A stretch of DNA of 64,000 nt, taken from Jejubacter sp036620675 (GTDB taxonomy: Bacteria; Pseudomonadota; Gammaproteobacteria; Enterobacterales; Enterobacteriaceae). Made by a program: the position numbers and the translations under genes. Positions within the stretch are counted from its first letter, which is position 1; each line of letters opens with the position of its first letter. Positions 17,843-27,335 of this stretch are shown piece after piece. The notes under the pieces were generated by a model. That model saw only the letters and a program-made list of their open reading frames with translations, searched no databases and had not been told where the DNA came from. The stretch lies in the NCBI GenBank assembly GCA_036620675.1, contig JAZHEE010000015.1; one strand, 5' to 3'.

Positions 17843-18705
17843 TGTCTGAAGTAACCCAACTGTATGACCGTCCGCGAGTGGACTGGGTTAAATGGCTGCT
17901 GATTGGCACCGGTGCGCTGCTCTCGTTCCTGCTGCTGGTGGTGCCGATGATCTACATCTTTACCCAGGCCTTTTCTAAAGGAATTCTGCCGGCGCTGAAT
18001 AATCTGGCGGATCCCGACATGCTGCACGCCATCTGGCTGACGGTGTTGATCGCGTTGATCGCGGTGCCGGTCAATCTGCTGTTCGGCACGCTGCTGGCCT
18101 GGCTGGTAACGCGCTTTACTTTCCCGGGGCGCCAGCTGCTGCTGACCCTGTTGGATATCCCTTTTGCGGTGTCGCCGGTGGTGGCGGGTCTGGTCTATTT
18201 GCTGTTTTACGGTACCAATGGCCCGATGGGCGCCTGGCTGGATGCTCACGATCTGCAAATCATGTTTTCCTGGCCGGGTATGGTGCTGGTGACTATCTTC
18301 GTCACCTGTCCTTTTGTGGTGCGTGAGCTGGTGCCGGTGATGATGAGCCAGGGCAGCAACGAAGATGAAGCCGCTATTCTGCTGGGGGCTTCTGGCTGGC
18401 AGATGTTCCGTCGGGTGACGCTGCCCAACATCCGCTGGGCGCTGTTGTATGGCGTAGTTTTGACTAACGCTCGCGCCATCGGTGAGTTCGGCGCGGTATC
18501 GGTGGTGTCCGGCTCAATTCGCGGCGAGACGCTATCGCTGCCATTACAGATTGAACTGCTGGAGCAGGACTATAATACGGTCGGCTCCTTTACCGCCGCG
18601 GCCCTGCTGGCCCTGATGGCGATTATTACCCTGTTTTTAAAGAGTACGTTGCAGTGGCGTCTGAACCATCAGCATAAACGCCAGCAACAGGAGGGAGATC
18701 AATGA
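17842..18705 (+). CDS. cysW: Sulfate/thiosulfate ABC permease CysW
   Basis: 287 residues (E. coli 291). Paralogue and heterodimer partner of CysU, with six spans and its own EAA loop (DEAAILLGASGWQMFRRV, about residues 175-192). The start overlaps the cysU stop (TGATG), and the end overlaps cysA (ATGA). Confidence 0.95.
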   Translation: MSEVTQLYDRPRVDWVKWLLIGTGALLSFLLLVVPMIYIFTQAFSKGILPALNNLADPDMLHAIWLTVLIALIAVPVNLLFGTLLAWLVTRFTFPGRQLLLTLLDIPFAVSPVVAGLVYLLFYGTNGPMGAWLDAHDLQIMFSWPGMVLVTIFVTCPFVVRELVPVMMSQGSNEDEAAILLGASGWQMFRRVTLPNIRWALLYGVVLTNARAIGEFGAVSVVSGSIRGETLSLPLQIELLEQDYNTVGSFTAAALLALMAIITLFLKSTLQWRLNHQHKRQQQEGDQ

Positions 18706-19787
18706 GCATTGAGATCGACGGAATCAAAAAATCATTTGGCCGCACCCGGGTGCTGAACGATATCTCACTGGACATTCCTTCCGGCCAGATGGTAGCGCTG
18801 CTGGGGCCTTCCGGCTCGGGAAAGACCACGCTGCTGCGTATTATCGCCGGTCTTGAGAGCCAGAGCAGCGGGCGTATCCGCTTTCACGGAACCGATGTCA
18901 GCCGTCTGCATGCCCGGGATCGCCGGGTGGGATTTGTGTTTCAGCACTATGCGCTGTTTCGCCATATGACGGTATTCGACAATATCGCCTTTGGTCTGAC
19001 GGTGCTGCCGCGCCGTCAGCGCCCGAATGCTGCGACTATTCGCCAGAAAGTCAGCAAACTGCTGGATATGGTGCAACTGGCCCACCTGGCAGATCGCTTC
19101 CCGGCGCAGCTTTCCGGCGGTCAGAAGCAGCGGGTAGCGCTGGCGCGCGCGCTGGCGGTAGAACCGCAGATTTTGTTGCTTGATGAGCCGTTCGGCGCGC
19201 TGGATGCTCAGGTTCGTAAAGAGCTGCGTCGCTGGCTGCGCGAACTGCATGAAGAGCTAAAATTTACCAGCGTCTTCGTGACCCACGACCAGGAAGAGGC
19301 GATGGAAGTGGCCGACAGGGTGGTGGTGATGAGTCAGGGGAATATAGAACAGGCCGATGCGCCGGAGCAGGTGTGGCGAGAACCGGCGACCCGCTTCGTG
19401 CTGGAGTTCCTGGGTGAGGTTAATCGCCTGGGCGGCACTCTGCGTGGCGGTCAGTTCCACGTTGGCGCCCACCGCTGGTCGCTGGGCTATACGCCAGCCT
19501 GGCAGGGTGAGGTGGATCTGTTCCTGCGCCCCTGGGAAGTGGATATCAGTCGTCGTACCAGCCTGGATTCGCCGCTGCCGGTACAGGTGGTAGAGGTCAG
19601 CCCTCGCGGCCACTATATGCAACTGGTGGTTCAACCTGAAGGCTGGAGCCGTGAGCCGCTGACGGTGGTAATGCAGGACGAGCACCCCCCCAGGCGCGGC
19701 GAACGCCTGTTCGTGGGTTTGCAGAACGCGAGAATTTATCACGGCGATGAGCGTATACAACCTGTTGCGTTAGCGCGCACGGCCTGA
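18702..19787 (+). CDS. cysA: Sulfate/thiosulfate ABC transporter ATPase CysA
   Basis: 361 residues (E. coli 365). Walker A GPSGSGKTT at 35-43, Q-loop Gln81, signature LSGGQ at 137-141, Walker B ILLLDEP at 157-163, and an accessory C-terminal domain from about 240. Powers the CysPUWA importer. The stop codon abuts the dispersed repeat at 19788-20091; the repeat starts on the next base. Confidence 0.95.
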   Translation: MSIEIDGIKKSFGRTRVLNDISLDIPSGQMVALLGPSGSGKTTLLRIIAGLESQSSGRIRFHGTDVSRLHARDRRVGFVFQHYALFRHMTVFDNIAFGLTVLPRRQRPNAATIRQKVSKLLDMVQLAHLADRFPAQLSGGQKQRVALARALAVEPQILLLDEPFGALDAQVRKELRRWLRELHEELKFTSVFVTHDQEEAMEVADRVVVMSQGNIEQADAPEQVWREPATRFVLEFLGEVNRLGGTLRGGQFHVGAHRWSLGYTPAWQGEVDLFLRPWEVDISRRTSLDSPLPVQVVEVSPRGHYMQLVVQPEGWSREPLTVVMQDEHPPRRGERLFVGLQNARIYHGDERIQPVALARTA

Positions 19788-20091
19788 TATACCCGTTATA
19801 CTGCAAGCTGCAGGCACGTTAGCGGTACTCAGAAATTCGGCCCATCCATGGGCCTCATCCTTTCAGGGCCGCACTTATCGTGCGTTCAAATCTGTTTCTG
19901 ACAGATTTGTAACCCCGGTCACATAGTACGACTATGCTTCCGGGGAGGGTAAGCCGCAAGCGCTGTTCAAACCGGTATCGGTTTGTCACTCTCTTGCTGC
20001 GTTACGGGGCCCTGGCGGGACTCGCCCCTTCGGGGCCGTGCTGAACTGCTTTTGGCAGATATGCCCTGCAACTCGAATTATTTAGAGTATA
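19788..20091. repeat. 304-bp dispersed palindromic intergenic repeat, copy 2
   Basis: Same family as 4818-5107: starts TATACCCGTTATACTGCAAG, ends GCAACTCGAATTATTTAGAGTATA, with imperfect inverted ends. It carries additional short palindromes (GGCCCATCCATGGGCC; GCCCCTTCGGGGC). It lies between cysA and cysM and splits what would otherwise be a tight gene cluster. Confidence 0.8.
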
Positions 20092-20115
20092 AAAGAGAAC
20101 AAAGAATCACCGAGA

Positions 20116-20140
20116 GCGGCCACCTGGCCGTTTTTATTTT
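20116..20140 (+). terminator. Terminator between cysPUWA and cysM
   Basis: CGGCC, loop ACCT, GGCCG, then TTTTTATTTT. The short GC stem and long T-tract fit a rho-independent terminator for cysA, 16 bp before the cysM start. cysM may therefore depend on readthrough. Confidence 0.65.
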
Positions 20141-20155
20141 CTGGACAAGTGAAAC

Positions 20156-21067
20156 GTGAGCACACTGGAAAACACAATCGGTAATACGCCGCTGGTTCGT
20201 CTGCAGCGTATGACGCCGGATAACGGCAGCGAAATTTGGGTTAAGCTGGAAGGTAGCAATCCCGCTGGTTCGGTAAAGGATCGGGCGGCGTATTCAATGA
20301 TAGTCCATGCTGAGGCGCGCGGTGATATCACGCCGGGCGATGTGCTTATCGAAGCCACCAGCGGTAACACCGGTATTGCGCTGGCGATGATTGCGGCGTT
20401 GAAAGGCTACCGCATGAAGCTACTGATGCCGGACAATATGAGCCTGGAGCGTCAGGCGGCGATGCAGGCCTACGGCGCGGAGTTAATCCTGGTCAGTAAA
20501 AGCGACGGTATGGAAGGCGCCAGAGCGCTGGCCCGGGATATGGCGGCGCGTGGCGAAGGCTATGTGCTGGATCAGTTTAATAATCCGGATAACCCGCTGG
20601 CCCACTATGAAACCACCGGGCCGGAAATCTGGCGCCAGACCGCCGGTAAGCTGACCCATTTTGTCTCCAGCATGGGAACCACTGGCACTATTACCGGCAC
20701 TGCGCGTTTCCTGCGCGAGCAGAGTTCACCGGTTACTATCGTTGGCCTGCAGCCCGAAGAGGGCAGTAGCATTCCGGGGATCCGCCGCTGGCCTCAGGAG
20801 TGGATGCCGGGCATTTTCGATGCGGAACTGGTGGATGAAGTGCTGGATATCGGCCAGCAGGAGGCGGAAGCGACCATGCGTCGCCTGGCCCGGGAAGAGG
20901 GGATTTTCTGCGGCGTCAGTTCCGGTGGCGCGGTAGCGGGTGCTCTGCGGGTGGCACGAACCACGCCGGGGGCAGTGGTGGTGGCGATTATCTGCGATCG
21001 CGGCGATCGCTATCTTTCCACCGGGGTTTACGGTGAAGATCATTTTACTCAGGGGGCGGGAATCTGA
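20156..21067 (+). CDS. cysM: Cysteine synthase B (O-acetylserine sulfhydrylase B)
   Basis: 303 residues, E. coli length. PLP enzyme forming cysteine, or S-sulfocysteine from thiosulfate, which suits its position beside the thiosulfate importer. Lys41 (GSVKDRAA) binds PLP; SGNTG at 69-73 holds the phosphate/substrate loop. It starts with GTG at 20156, giving the conserved N-terminus STLENTIGNTP; the ribosome site is weak. Confidence 0.95.
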   Translation: MSTLENTIGNTPLVRLQRMTPDNGSEIWVKLEGSNPAGSVKDRAAYSMIVHAEARGDITPGDVLIEATSGNTGIALAMIAALKGYRMKLLMPDNMSLERQAAMQAYGAELILVSKSDGMEGARALARDMAARGEGYVLDQFNNPDNPLAHYETTGPEIWRQTAGKLTHFVSSMGTTGTITGTARFLREQSSPVTIVGLQPEEGSSIPGIRRWPQEWMPGIFDAELVDEVLDIGQQEAEATMRRLAREEGIFCGVSSGGAVAGALRVARTTPGAVVVAIICDRGDRYLSTGVYGEDHFTQGAGI

Positions 21068-21078
21068 ATTTTGCCGAT

Positions 21079-21110
21079 AAAAAAACGGCGCCAGACGGGC
21101 GCCGTTTTTA
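21079..21110. terminator. Bidirectional terminator between cysM and crr
   Basis: AAAAACGGCGCC (21081-21092), loop AGACG, GGCGCCGTTTTT (21098-21109). A and T tracts on both sides allow it to end both cysM and the convergent ptsHI-crr transcript. Confidence 0.9.
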
Positions 21111-21126
21111 CATCAGCTAAACGCGA

Positions 21127-21633
21127 TTATTTTTTAATGCGGATAACCGGCGTTTCGCCAACGGTAACGCTGCCAGACAGCTTGGTCAGCTCTTTGATCT
21201 CGTCCATATTGGAGATAACGACTGGCGTCAGCGTGGATTTCGCTTTTTCTTCCAGCAGCGGCAGATCGAATTCGATAACCACGTCGCCCCCTTTTACGCG
21301 CTGGCCTTCTTCAGCGATGCGTTTGAAACCTTCGCCTTTCAGTTCAACGGTATCGATACCGAAGTGAACGAACAGCTCAATGCCGCTATCGGATTCGATA
21401 GAGAAGGCGTGGTTAGTTTCAAAAATTTTACCGATGGTGCCGTCAACCGGCGCGACCATTTTGTCGCCGGTCGGTTTGATAGCGATACCATCGCCAACGA
21501 TTTTCTCAGCGAATACCACGTCTGGCACGTCTTCGATATTGACGATTTCGCCAGACAGCGGCGCAACGATATCAATCGTTCCGGTGTCGCTGCTACCTTT
21601 ATTGTCACCGAACAGTTTACTAAAAAACCCCAT
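21127..21633 (-). CDS. crr: PTS glucose-specific EIIA component
   Basis: 168 residues (E. coli 169). Accepts phosphate from HPr and passes it to the glucose EIICB; the unphosphorylated form inhibits non-PTS sugar permeases, and the phosphorylated form activates adenylate cyclase. Phosphorylated His90 (LFVHFGIDT) and partner His75 are present. The first 17 residues differ from E. coli, whereas the rest is nearly identical. Last gene of ptsH-ptsI-crr. Confidence 0.97.
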   Translation of the reverse strand: MGFFSKLFGDNKGSSDTGTIDIVAPLSGEIVNIEDVPDVVFAEKIVGDGIAIKPTGDKMVAPVDGTIGKIFETNHAFSIESDSGIELFVHFGIDTVELKGEGFKRIAEEGQRVKGGDVVIEFDLPLLEEKAKSTLTPVVISNMDEIKELTKLSGSVTVGETPVIRIKK

Positions 21634-21676
21634 TAACCTTCTCTCCTAAGCAGTAATTTGGGCCGCATCTCGTGGA

Positions 21677-23404
21677 TTAGCAGATTGTTTTTTCTTCAAT
21701 GAACTTGTTAACCAGCGTCATTAACTCGTCCGTTGTCGGTTGAGCAAGAGCCTGCTCTGCTAACACCTTCGCATCTTCGAAGTTAGTGTTACGGATGATC
21801 TTCTTGATGCGCGGGATAGAGATGGCACTCATACTGAACTCATCCAGCCCCATCCCCAGCAACAGAAGTGTAGCACGTTCATCACCAGCAAGCTCACCGC
21901 ACATCCCGGTCCACTTCCCTTCTGCGTGAGAAGCATCGATAACCTGCTTGATTAGGTTAAGGACCGACGGCGACATCGGCTGGTAGAGATGCGAGATCAT
22001 ATCATTACCACGGTCTACTGCCAGTGTATACTGCGTCAGATCATTGGTTCCGATGCTGAAGAAGTCGACTTCTTTGGCCAGGTGGCGGGCAATGGTCGCT
22101 GCAGCGGGGGTTTCCACCATTACGCCAATCTCGATTTTTTCATCGAAGGCTTTGCCTTCTGCGCGCAGTTCGGCCTTGTAGCCCTCCAGCGCCTGCTTCA
22201 GTTCGCGTACCTCTTCGACAGAGATAATCATCGGGAACATGATACGCAGTTTGCCGAAAGCGGAAGCGCGCAGGATGGCGCGCAGCTGATCGCGCAGGAT
22301 CTCTTTACGATCCATAGCGATACGAATAGCGCGCCAGCCGAGGAACGGGTTTTCCTCTTTCGGGAAGTTCATGTAAGGCAGCTCTTTGTCGCCGCCGATG
22401 TCCATGGTACGCACGATAACCGCCTGCGCGCCGCAGGCTTCCGCTACCGCTTTGTAGGCATCGAACTGCTCGTCTTCGGTCGGCAGGGATTCTCTGTCCA
22501 TAAACAGGAATTCGGTACGGTACAGGCCAACGCCTTCGGCGCCGTTGCGCTCGGCGCCGGCGACATCGCGCACGGTACCAATGTTGGCGCATACTTCAAC
22601 CTGATGGCCGTCCAGGGTGATAGCCGGCAGATCTTTCAGTTTAGCCAGTTCGGCTTTCTCTTCGGCAACCTGAGTCTGGAGCTGACGCATGGCGTCAATC
22701 TCTTCCTGGCTCGGGTTGACATAAACTTTGTTGTTAACCGCATCAAGAATCAGATAATCGCCGTTTTTCACCTGGCTTGTCACGCTACCGGTACCCACGA
22801 TAGCCGGCAGCTCCAGAGAGCGGGCCATGATGGAGGTGTGCGAGGTACGACCGCCCAGATCGGTGATAAAGCCCAGCACCTTGTTCAGATTCAGCTGTGC
22901 GGTTTCAGACGGTGTCAGATCGGCGGCCACCAGAATAACTTCATCCTGAATCGCGCTCAGATCGATAATCGCCAGACCCAGGATGTTGCGCAGCAGACGC
23001 TTACCGATGTCACGCACGTCGGCCGCGCGTTCTTTCAGGTATTCATCATCCAGCTCTTCCAGCGCAGTGGCCTGACCTTCGATAACTTCGTGCGCCGCTG
23101 CGTCAGCGGTGACGTGCTTATCTTTAATCAGGGCTATGATTTCCTGCTCCAGCTCTTCATCTTCCAGCAACATGATGTGGCCTTCGAAGATGGCTTCCTT
23201 TTCCTCACCGAAGGTCTCGCCCGCTTTTACCTTGATTGCTTCAAGCTGAGCGGACGCTTTGGCGCGACCGTCCAGGAAGCGTTTGACTTCCTGATCGACG
23301 TTGTCGGCAGAAATCTTTTTCCGGTCGATGACAATTTCATCTTCCTTCAGCAAGAGCGCCTTGCCGAAAGCGATACCCGGGGATGCTAAAATGCCTGAAA
23401 TCAT
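21677..23404 (-). CDS. ptsI: PTS enzyme I
   Basis: 575 residues, E. coli length. Autophosphorylates on His189 (GGRTSHTSI, 184-192) from phosphoenolpyruvate and phosphorylates HPr. N-terminal HPr-binding and His domains, C-terminal PEP-binding TIM barrel with the GMCGELAGD motif carrying the catalytic cysteine. It lies 47 bp after ptsH and 43 bp before crr. Confidence 0.97.
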   Translation of the reverse strand: MISGILASPGIAFGKALLLKEDEIVIDRKKISADNVDQEVKRFLDGRAKASAQLEAIKVKAGETFGEEKEAIFEGHIMLLEDEELEQEIIALIKDKHVTADAAAHEVIEGQATALEELDDEYLKERAADVRDIGKRLLRNILGLAIIDLSAIQDEVILVAADLTPSETAQLNLNKVLGFITDLGGRTSHTSIMARSLELPAIVGTGSVTSQVKNGDYLILDAVNNKVYVNPSQEEIDAMRQLQTQVAEEKAELAKLKDLPAITLDGHQVEVCANIGTVRDVAGAERNGAEGVGLYRTEFLFMDRESLPTEDEQFDAYKAVAEACGAQAVIVRTMDIGGDKELPYMNFPKEENPFLGWRAIRIAMDRKEILRDQLRAILRASAFGKLRIMFPMIISVEEVRELKQALEGYKAELRAEGKAFDEKIEIGVMVETPAAATIARHLAKEVDFFSIGTNDLTQYTLAVDRGNDMISHLYQPMSPSVLNLIKQVIDASHAEGKWTGMCGELAGDERATLLLLGMGLDEFSMSAISIPRIKKIIRNTNFEDAKVLAEQALAQPTTDELMTLVNKFIEEKTIC

Positions 23405-23451
23405 AACCCTACCTTTAATTGACTGATATTAATCCGAAACTGAATGAGTGA

Positions 23452-23709
23452 TTACTCAAGTTCCGCCATCAGTTTTACCAGATGCTCTACAGCCTGCTGC
23501 TCGTCTTCGCCTTCGGCAGAGATAGAGACTACGGTACCCTGAGTCAGGCCCAGAGTCTGCAGTTTGAACAGGCTTTTGGCGCTGGCGCTTTTGCCGTTGG
23601 AAGTCACGGTGATATCAGAACTGAAGCCTTTAGCTTCTTTAACAAACTGAGCGGCAGGGCGGGTGTGCAGACCGTTCGGAGCGGTAATGGTAACTTCTTG
23701 CTGGAACAT
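23452..23709 (-). CDS. ptsH: PTS phosphocarrier protein HPr
   Basis: 85 residues, the universal HPr length. Phosphorylated His15 (GLHTRPAA) and conserved Ser46. First gene of ptsHI-crr. A purine-rich GTTGGGGAAATACA leader precedes the ATG, as in E. coli. The upstream 390 bp would hold its multiple promoters with CRP and Cra control; I did not assign individual sites. Confidence 0.97.
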   Translation of the reverse strand: MFQQEVTITAPNGLHTRPAAQFVKEAKGFSSDITVTSNGKSASAKSLFKLQTLGLTQGTVVSISAEGEDEQQAVEHLVKLMAELE

Positions 23710-24051
23710 TGTATTTCCCCAACTTATAGGTTTAGTGTTATGGAACTAAAGTCTAGCCTGGGGGCCACACTTTAGCCTCTATTACTTAAGCGCTGGCGTA
23801 ACCGTGGCGCGGTGCGGGATGCTGTGGGCCTTCATGTGCGATGGGCTCAATCAGCCATCCTGGCGTTAGCGCCTCGCTCGCCATCGAATATTATGCATCC
23901 TGATGCTCGAGTCTACCAATGGGATAAATCGATTCAGCCGTTAAGGGCACGCAGCGAATAATTTCGCGCATCAAAATAATTAGCAGGTTAAATACCAGAG
24001 GCGAGGGGGGTTAAGCAATGCTAACAGGGGTAAAAGTTTGATGGAATCCAC
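23710..24051. promoter_or_regulatory. ptsH upstream region
   Basis: 340 bp between ptsH and the cysK terminator, without an open frame worth calling. The part nearest ptsH (to about 23760) is conserved with the E. coli leader. The rest probably contains distal ptsH promoters; no specific operator could be fixed by eye. Confidence 0.45.
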
Positions 24052-24079
24052 AAAAAAGCACCCCTAAAGGTGCTTTTTT
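24052..24079 (-). terminator. cysK terminator
   Basis: AAAAAAGCACC, loop CCTAAA, GGTGCTTTTTT: a symmetric rho-independent terminator 22 bp past the cysK stop. Confidence 0.85.
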
Positions 24080-24101
24080 AATCTTTTTTAACAAGATGGC
24101 A

Positions 24102-25073
24102 TCACTGTTGCAACTCTTTTTCGGTGAAGAGATCGGCGAACAGCGCGGTGCTCAGATAGCGCTCGCCGGAAGAGGGCAGAATAACAACGATATTCTTGTT
24201 CGCAAAGGTTTCATCTTCCTGCAATTTCAGCGCCGCAGCCACGGCGGCACCGGAAGAGATACCGGCCAGGATACCTTCTTCTTCCATCAGCCGACGGGCG
24301 GTAGAGATGGCCTCTTCGTTGGTAATGCCGACGACCTGATCCACCAGGCTTAAATCGAGGTTGCCTGGAATGAAGCCAGCGCCGATGCCCTGAATTTTAT
24401 GGGGGCCTGGTTTTAACTCAGCGCCGGCCAGCGCTTGGGCGATAACCGGCGAATCGGTCGGCTCTACGGCAACAGCGACCAGATCTTTTTTGCCTTTGGT
24501 GTTCTTAATGTAGCGGGCTACGCCGGTCAGGGTGCCGCCGGTGCCGACCCCTGCGATAAATACGTCCACATCACCATCGGTATCTTCCCAGATTTCAGGG
24601 CCGGTGGTTTTTTCGTGAATTTCCGGGTTGGCCGGATTGCTGAACTGTTGCAGCAGCAGATATTTTTCAGGCGCGCTGGCGACAATTTCTTCCGCCTTCT
24701 GAATGGCGCCTTTCATTCCTTTAGCGCCTTCGGTCAGCACCAGGTTGGCGCCCAGCGCCTTCAGCAATTTGCGGCGCTCTACGCTCATGGTTTCCGGCAT
24801 GGTGAGCGTCAGTTTATAACCCCGGGCCGCGGCGACGTAAGCCAGCGCAATTCCGGTATTGCCGCTGGTTGGTTCAACCAGTTCGACGCCAGGCTTCAGC
24901 AGGCCGCGCTTTTCGGCGTCCCAAATCATGTTCGCGCCGATACGGCACTTCACGCTAAAGCTGGGATTACGGGATTCCACCTTTGCCAGGATGCGCCCGT
25001 TGCCGATACGGTTGAGACGCACCAGCGGCGTGTGGCCGATTGTCAGGGAGTTATCTTCGTAAATCTTACTCAT
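24102..25073 (-). CDS. cysK: Cysteine synthase A (O-acetylserine sulfhydrylase A)
   Basis: 323 residues, E. coli length. Makes cysteine from O-acetylserine and sulfide; binds the CysE C-terminus in the synthase complex. PLP-binding Lys42 (SFSVKCR) and the SGNTGIAL loop at 69-76. Its promoter lies in the 200 bp between it and cysZ and is expected to be CysB-dependent. Confidence 0.96.
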   Translation of the reverse strand: MSKIYEDNSLTIGHTPLVRLNRIGNGRILAKVESRNPSFSVKCRIGANMIWDAEKRGLLKPGVELVEPTSGNTGIALAYVAAARGYKLTLTMPETMSVERRKLLKALGANLVLTEGAKGMKGAIQKAEEIVASAPEKYLLLQQFSNPANPEIHEKTTGPEIWEDTDGDVDVFIAGVGTGGTLTGVARYIKNTKGKKDLVAVAVEPTDSPVIAQALAGAELKPGPHKIQGIGAGFIPGNLDLSLVDQVVGITNEEAISTARRLMEEEGILAGISSGAAVAAALKLQEDETFANKNIVVILPSSGERYLSTALFADLFTEKELQQ

Positions 25074-25243
25074 GGCCGGTCCTTAACTGTATGAAATTTG
25101 GGAACCACACCAGCATACCCGGTTGGGGTCAAGGGTGAAGTAAGGAAATCGCATATCTATATATTGATGCGAAATAAATGACAAAACTTATGGAATAAGG
25201 GCGAAAATAGCCAGGGGCTGGCACACAAATCCGCCCGTTGAGA

Positions 25244-25269
25244 AGCGGCGCCCGATGCCAGGCGCCGCT
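25244..25269 (-). terminator. Strong hairpin after cysZ
   Basis: AGCGGCGCC, 8-base loop, GGCGCCGCT. A stable 9-bp GC stem just past the cysZ stop, but with no T-tract on the minus strand, so termination is uncertain. Confidence 0.45.
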
Positions 25270-25276
25270 ATTGCGT

Positions 25277-26038
25277 TTAACGCCAGCGGGCATGTCGTGC
25301 CCGGTAGCAGTCCACCCACATAGCGGTGGCGCCGCAGACCGCTACCGGCATAATGACCAGATTAAGCACTGGAATCAGCGTAAAGAGACTGACCAGAGCG
25401 CCGAACTGCATATTCGTCACCTTGCGCTCGCGCAACGCGACGCGCATTTCCGCAAACGGGACTTTGTGGTTATCGAAAGGATAGTCGCAATACTGAATCG
25501 CCAGCATCCAGGCGCTGAACAGGAACCAGAGTACCGGAGCGACGGTCTGGCCGATGCCGGGAATAAAGTACAGAATCAGCAATACCACAGCCCGGGGTAG
25601 ATACCAGGCGAATTTCTGCCATTCGCGCTTCATGATGCGCGGCAGATCTTTCATGATATCGATAACGCCGGTATCCGGCGGCGTGGCGCCCGTCAGTCGC
25701 GCCTCAAGCTGTTCCGCCAGCAATCCACTAAATGGGGCGGCTATCCAGTTAGCAATAGTGGAAAAGAAGTAGCTGAAAACCAGCAGGATAGAGAGGGTCG
25801 CCAGAGGCCACAGCAGGTAACTCAGCCACTGTAGCCAGTCGGGAACATAGCTCATTAGCGCCGGAATCCAGGCGCCCAGTTTGTTAAACAGCCACCAGAA
25901 GGCGCCGCCCATCAACAGAACGTTGACCAGAAGAGGCAGGAAAACAAAGCGGCCGATACCCGGTTCGCGTATCAGTTTCCAGCCCTGAGAAAAGTAGTGC
26001 AGCCCGCTGCGGGGGGTGCTGCCGCTGTGTGATACCAT
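25277..26038 (-). CDS. cysZ: Sulfate permease CysZ
   Basis: 253 residues, E. coli length. Inner membrane protein taking up sulfate for cysteine synthesis. Hydrophobic helices at about 32-58, 66-90, 143-170 and 205-235, with the GLHYFSQGWKLI N-terminus typical of the family. It lies upstream of cysK on the same strand. AAGGAG is 11 nt before the ATG. Confidence 0.94.
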   Translation of the reverse strand: MVSHSGSTPRSGLHYFSQGWKLIREPGIGRFVFLPLLVNVLLMGGAFWWLFNKLGAWIPALMSYVPDWLQWLSYLLWPLATLSILLVFSYFFSTIANWIAAPFSGLLAEQLEARLTGATPPDTGVIDIMKDLPRIMKREWQKFAWYLPRAVVLLILYFIPGIGQTVAPVLWFLFSAWMLAIQYCDYPFDNHKVPFAEMRVALRERKVTNMQFGALVSLFTLIPVLNLVIMPVAVCGATAMWVDCYRARHARWR

Positions 26039-26267
26039 GTCTGGCGTCGCTCCTTAATAAGACAACCGATTGGTGCCCGCCTATCATATGTCGGGCAAAA
26101 TGCGATAACCACCTCAGAAATGGTCGAAAAAACAGCAAAAGGACCTTTTTAGGAGATCTTTCTGATGAGAAGCACCGGGGGGCACTTGCACTTAGGCAGA
26201 TGGACAAATACTCTTAGAGTGTAAATGTTTGCCGCGGTGGCAAGGTGTTAGAACAACAGAGAATATA

Positions 26268-27260
26268 ATGATGCAGGACTTGCGTCTGATATTAATCATT
26301 GTTGGCGCGATAGCCATAATCGCCTTACTGGTTCATGGCCTGTGGACCAGCAGAAAAGAGCGTTCCTCGATTTTCCGGGATCGTCCGCTTCGACGTATGA
26401 AGTCCGGGCACGATGAGTTCGAGCCGGAAGCGGAGACCGACGAAGGCGTCGGCGAAGTTCGCGTGCGTCGGGTTCAGCCTGCGCAGCCGCAGGAGGAGCC
26501 ACGCGATCAGGCGCCTCAGCACAACTATCAGCCGCCGTATGGCGCGCCGCAGCCGCGTCACCAGACGCAGCAACAGCCGGTGCAGCCAACGCCGCAGCCT
26601 GCAGCTCAGCCGCCGCAACAGCCGGTGCAACCAACGCCACAGCCGGTGCAGCCAGCAGCCCAGCCTCAGCAGCCCACAGTCCAGCCGCAGGCGCCGCAGC
26701 AACCTCAACAGCCGCAGCCGGAGGCAGCCGTTCAGGCTCCCCGTTCGCAGCCCGAACCGCAGCAGCAGCCTCAGCCGGCTGCGCAGCCTGAGCCAGAGGC
26801 GCCAGCCCCGGCTCCAGAGCCTGCCGCCCCGGCGCCGCGCAAAGAGGCGGTGATTGTCATGAACGTTGCCGCGCACGCCGGCAGCCAGCTTAACGGTGAC
26901 GTGCTGCTTAACAGCATTCAGCAGGCGGGCTTCAAGTTCGGTGAAATGAATATTTTCCATCGTCATCTGAGTCCGGACGGCAGCGGCCCGGTACTGTTTA
27001 GTCTGGCCAATATGGTTAAACCCGGCTCTTTCGATCCGGAAACTATGAATGACTTTATGACGCCGGGCGTGACGATCTTTATGCAGGTTCCCTCCTATGG
27101 GGACGGGCTGCAAAACTTTAAGCTGATGCTGCAGTCGGCTCAGCACATTGCTGATGAAGTCGGTGGCGTGGTGCTTGACGATCAGCGTCGGATGATGACG
27201 CCTCAGAAGCTGCGTGAATACCAGGACACGATTCGCGAAGTGCTGGGCGCTCAGTCCTGA
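26268..27260 (+). CDS. zipA: Cell division protein ZipA
   Basis: 330 residues (E. coli 328). Anchors FtsZ to the inner membrane. One N-terminal transmembrane helix (residues 5-25, MMQDLRLILIIVG start), a basic/acidic stretch, a proline/glutamine-rich linker (about 80-190) and the FtsZ-binding C-terminal domain (about 195-330) ending in the conserved QRRMMTPQKLREYQD. The ATG at 26268 is chosen from the homologue; the frame is open 13 codons further upstream. Divergent from cysZ. Confidence 0.96.
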   Translation: MMQDLRLILIIVGAIAIIALLVHGLWTSRKERSSIFRDRPLRRMKSGHDEFEPEAETDEGVGEVRVRRVQPAQPQEEPRDQAPQHNYQPPYGAPQPRHQTQQQPVQPTPQPAAQPPQQPVQPTPQPVQPAAQPQQPTVQPQAPQQPQQPQPEAAVQAPRSQPEPQQQPQPAAQPEPEAPAPAPEPAAPAPRKEAVIVMNVAAHAGSQLNGDVLLNSIQQAGFKFGEMNIFHRHLSPDGSGPVLFSLANMVKPGSFDPETMNDFMTPGVTIFMQVPSYGDGLQNFKLMLQSAQHIADEVGGVVLDDQRRMMTPQKLREYQDTIREVLGAQS

Positions 27261-27293
27261 CGCTTCCACGCTAATCTGTTTCCGCTTTCCCTG

Positions 27294-27318
27294 AACCCCC
27301 GCTTGCCGGGGGTTTTTT
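27294..27318 (+). terminator. zipA terminator
   Basis: AACCCCC, loop GCTTGCC, GGGGGTT followed by TTTT. It ends 18 bp before the ligA start, so ligA is expected to have its own promoter or rely on readthrough. Confidence 0.85.
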
Positions 27319-27335
27319 ATCGTTGATGGTGCGAT

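Noticed and set aside
21989..23389. 466-codon open frame antisense to ptsI
   Set aside because: Shadow frame; ptsI has full-length conservation and catalytic residues, and the antisense product has no recognisable domain.
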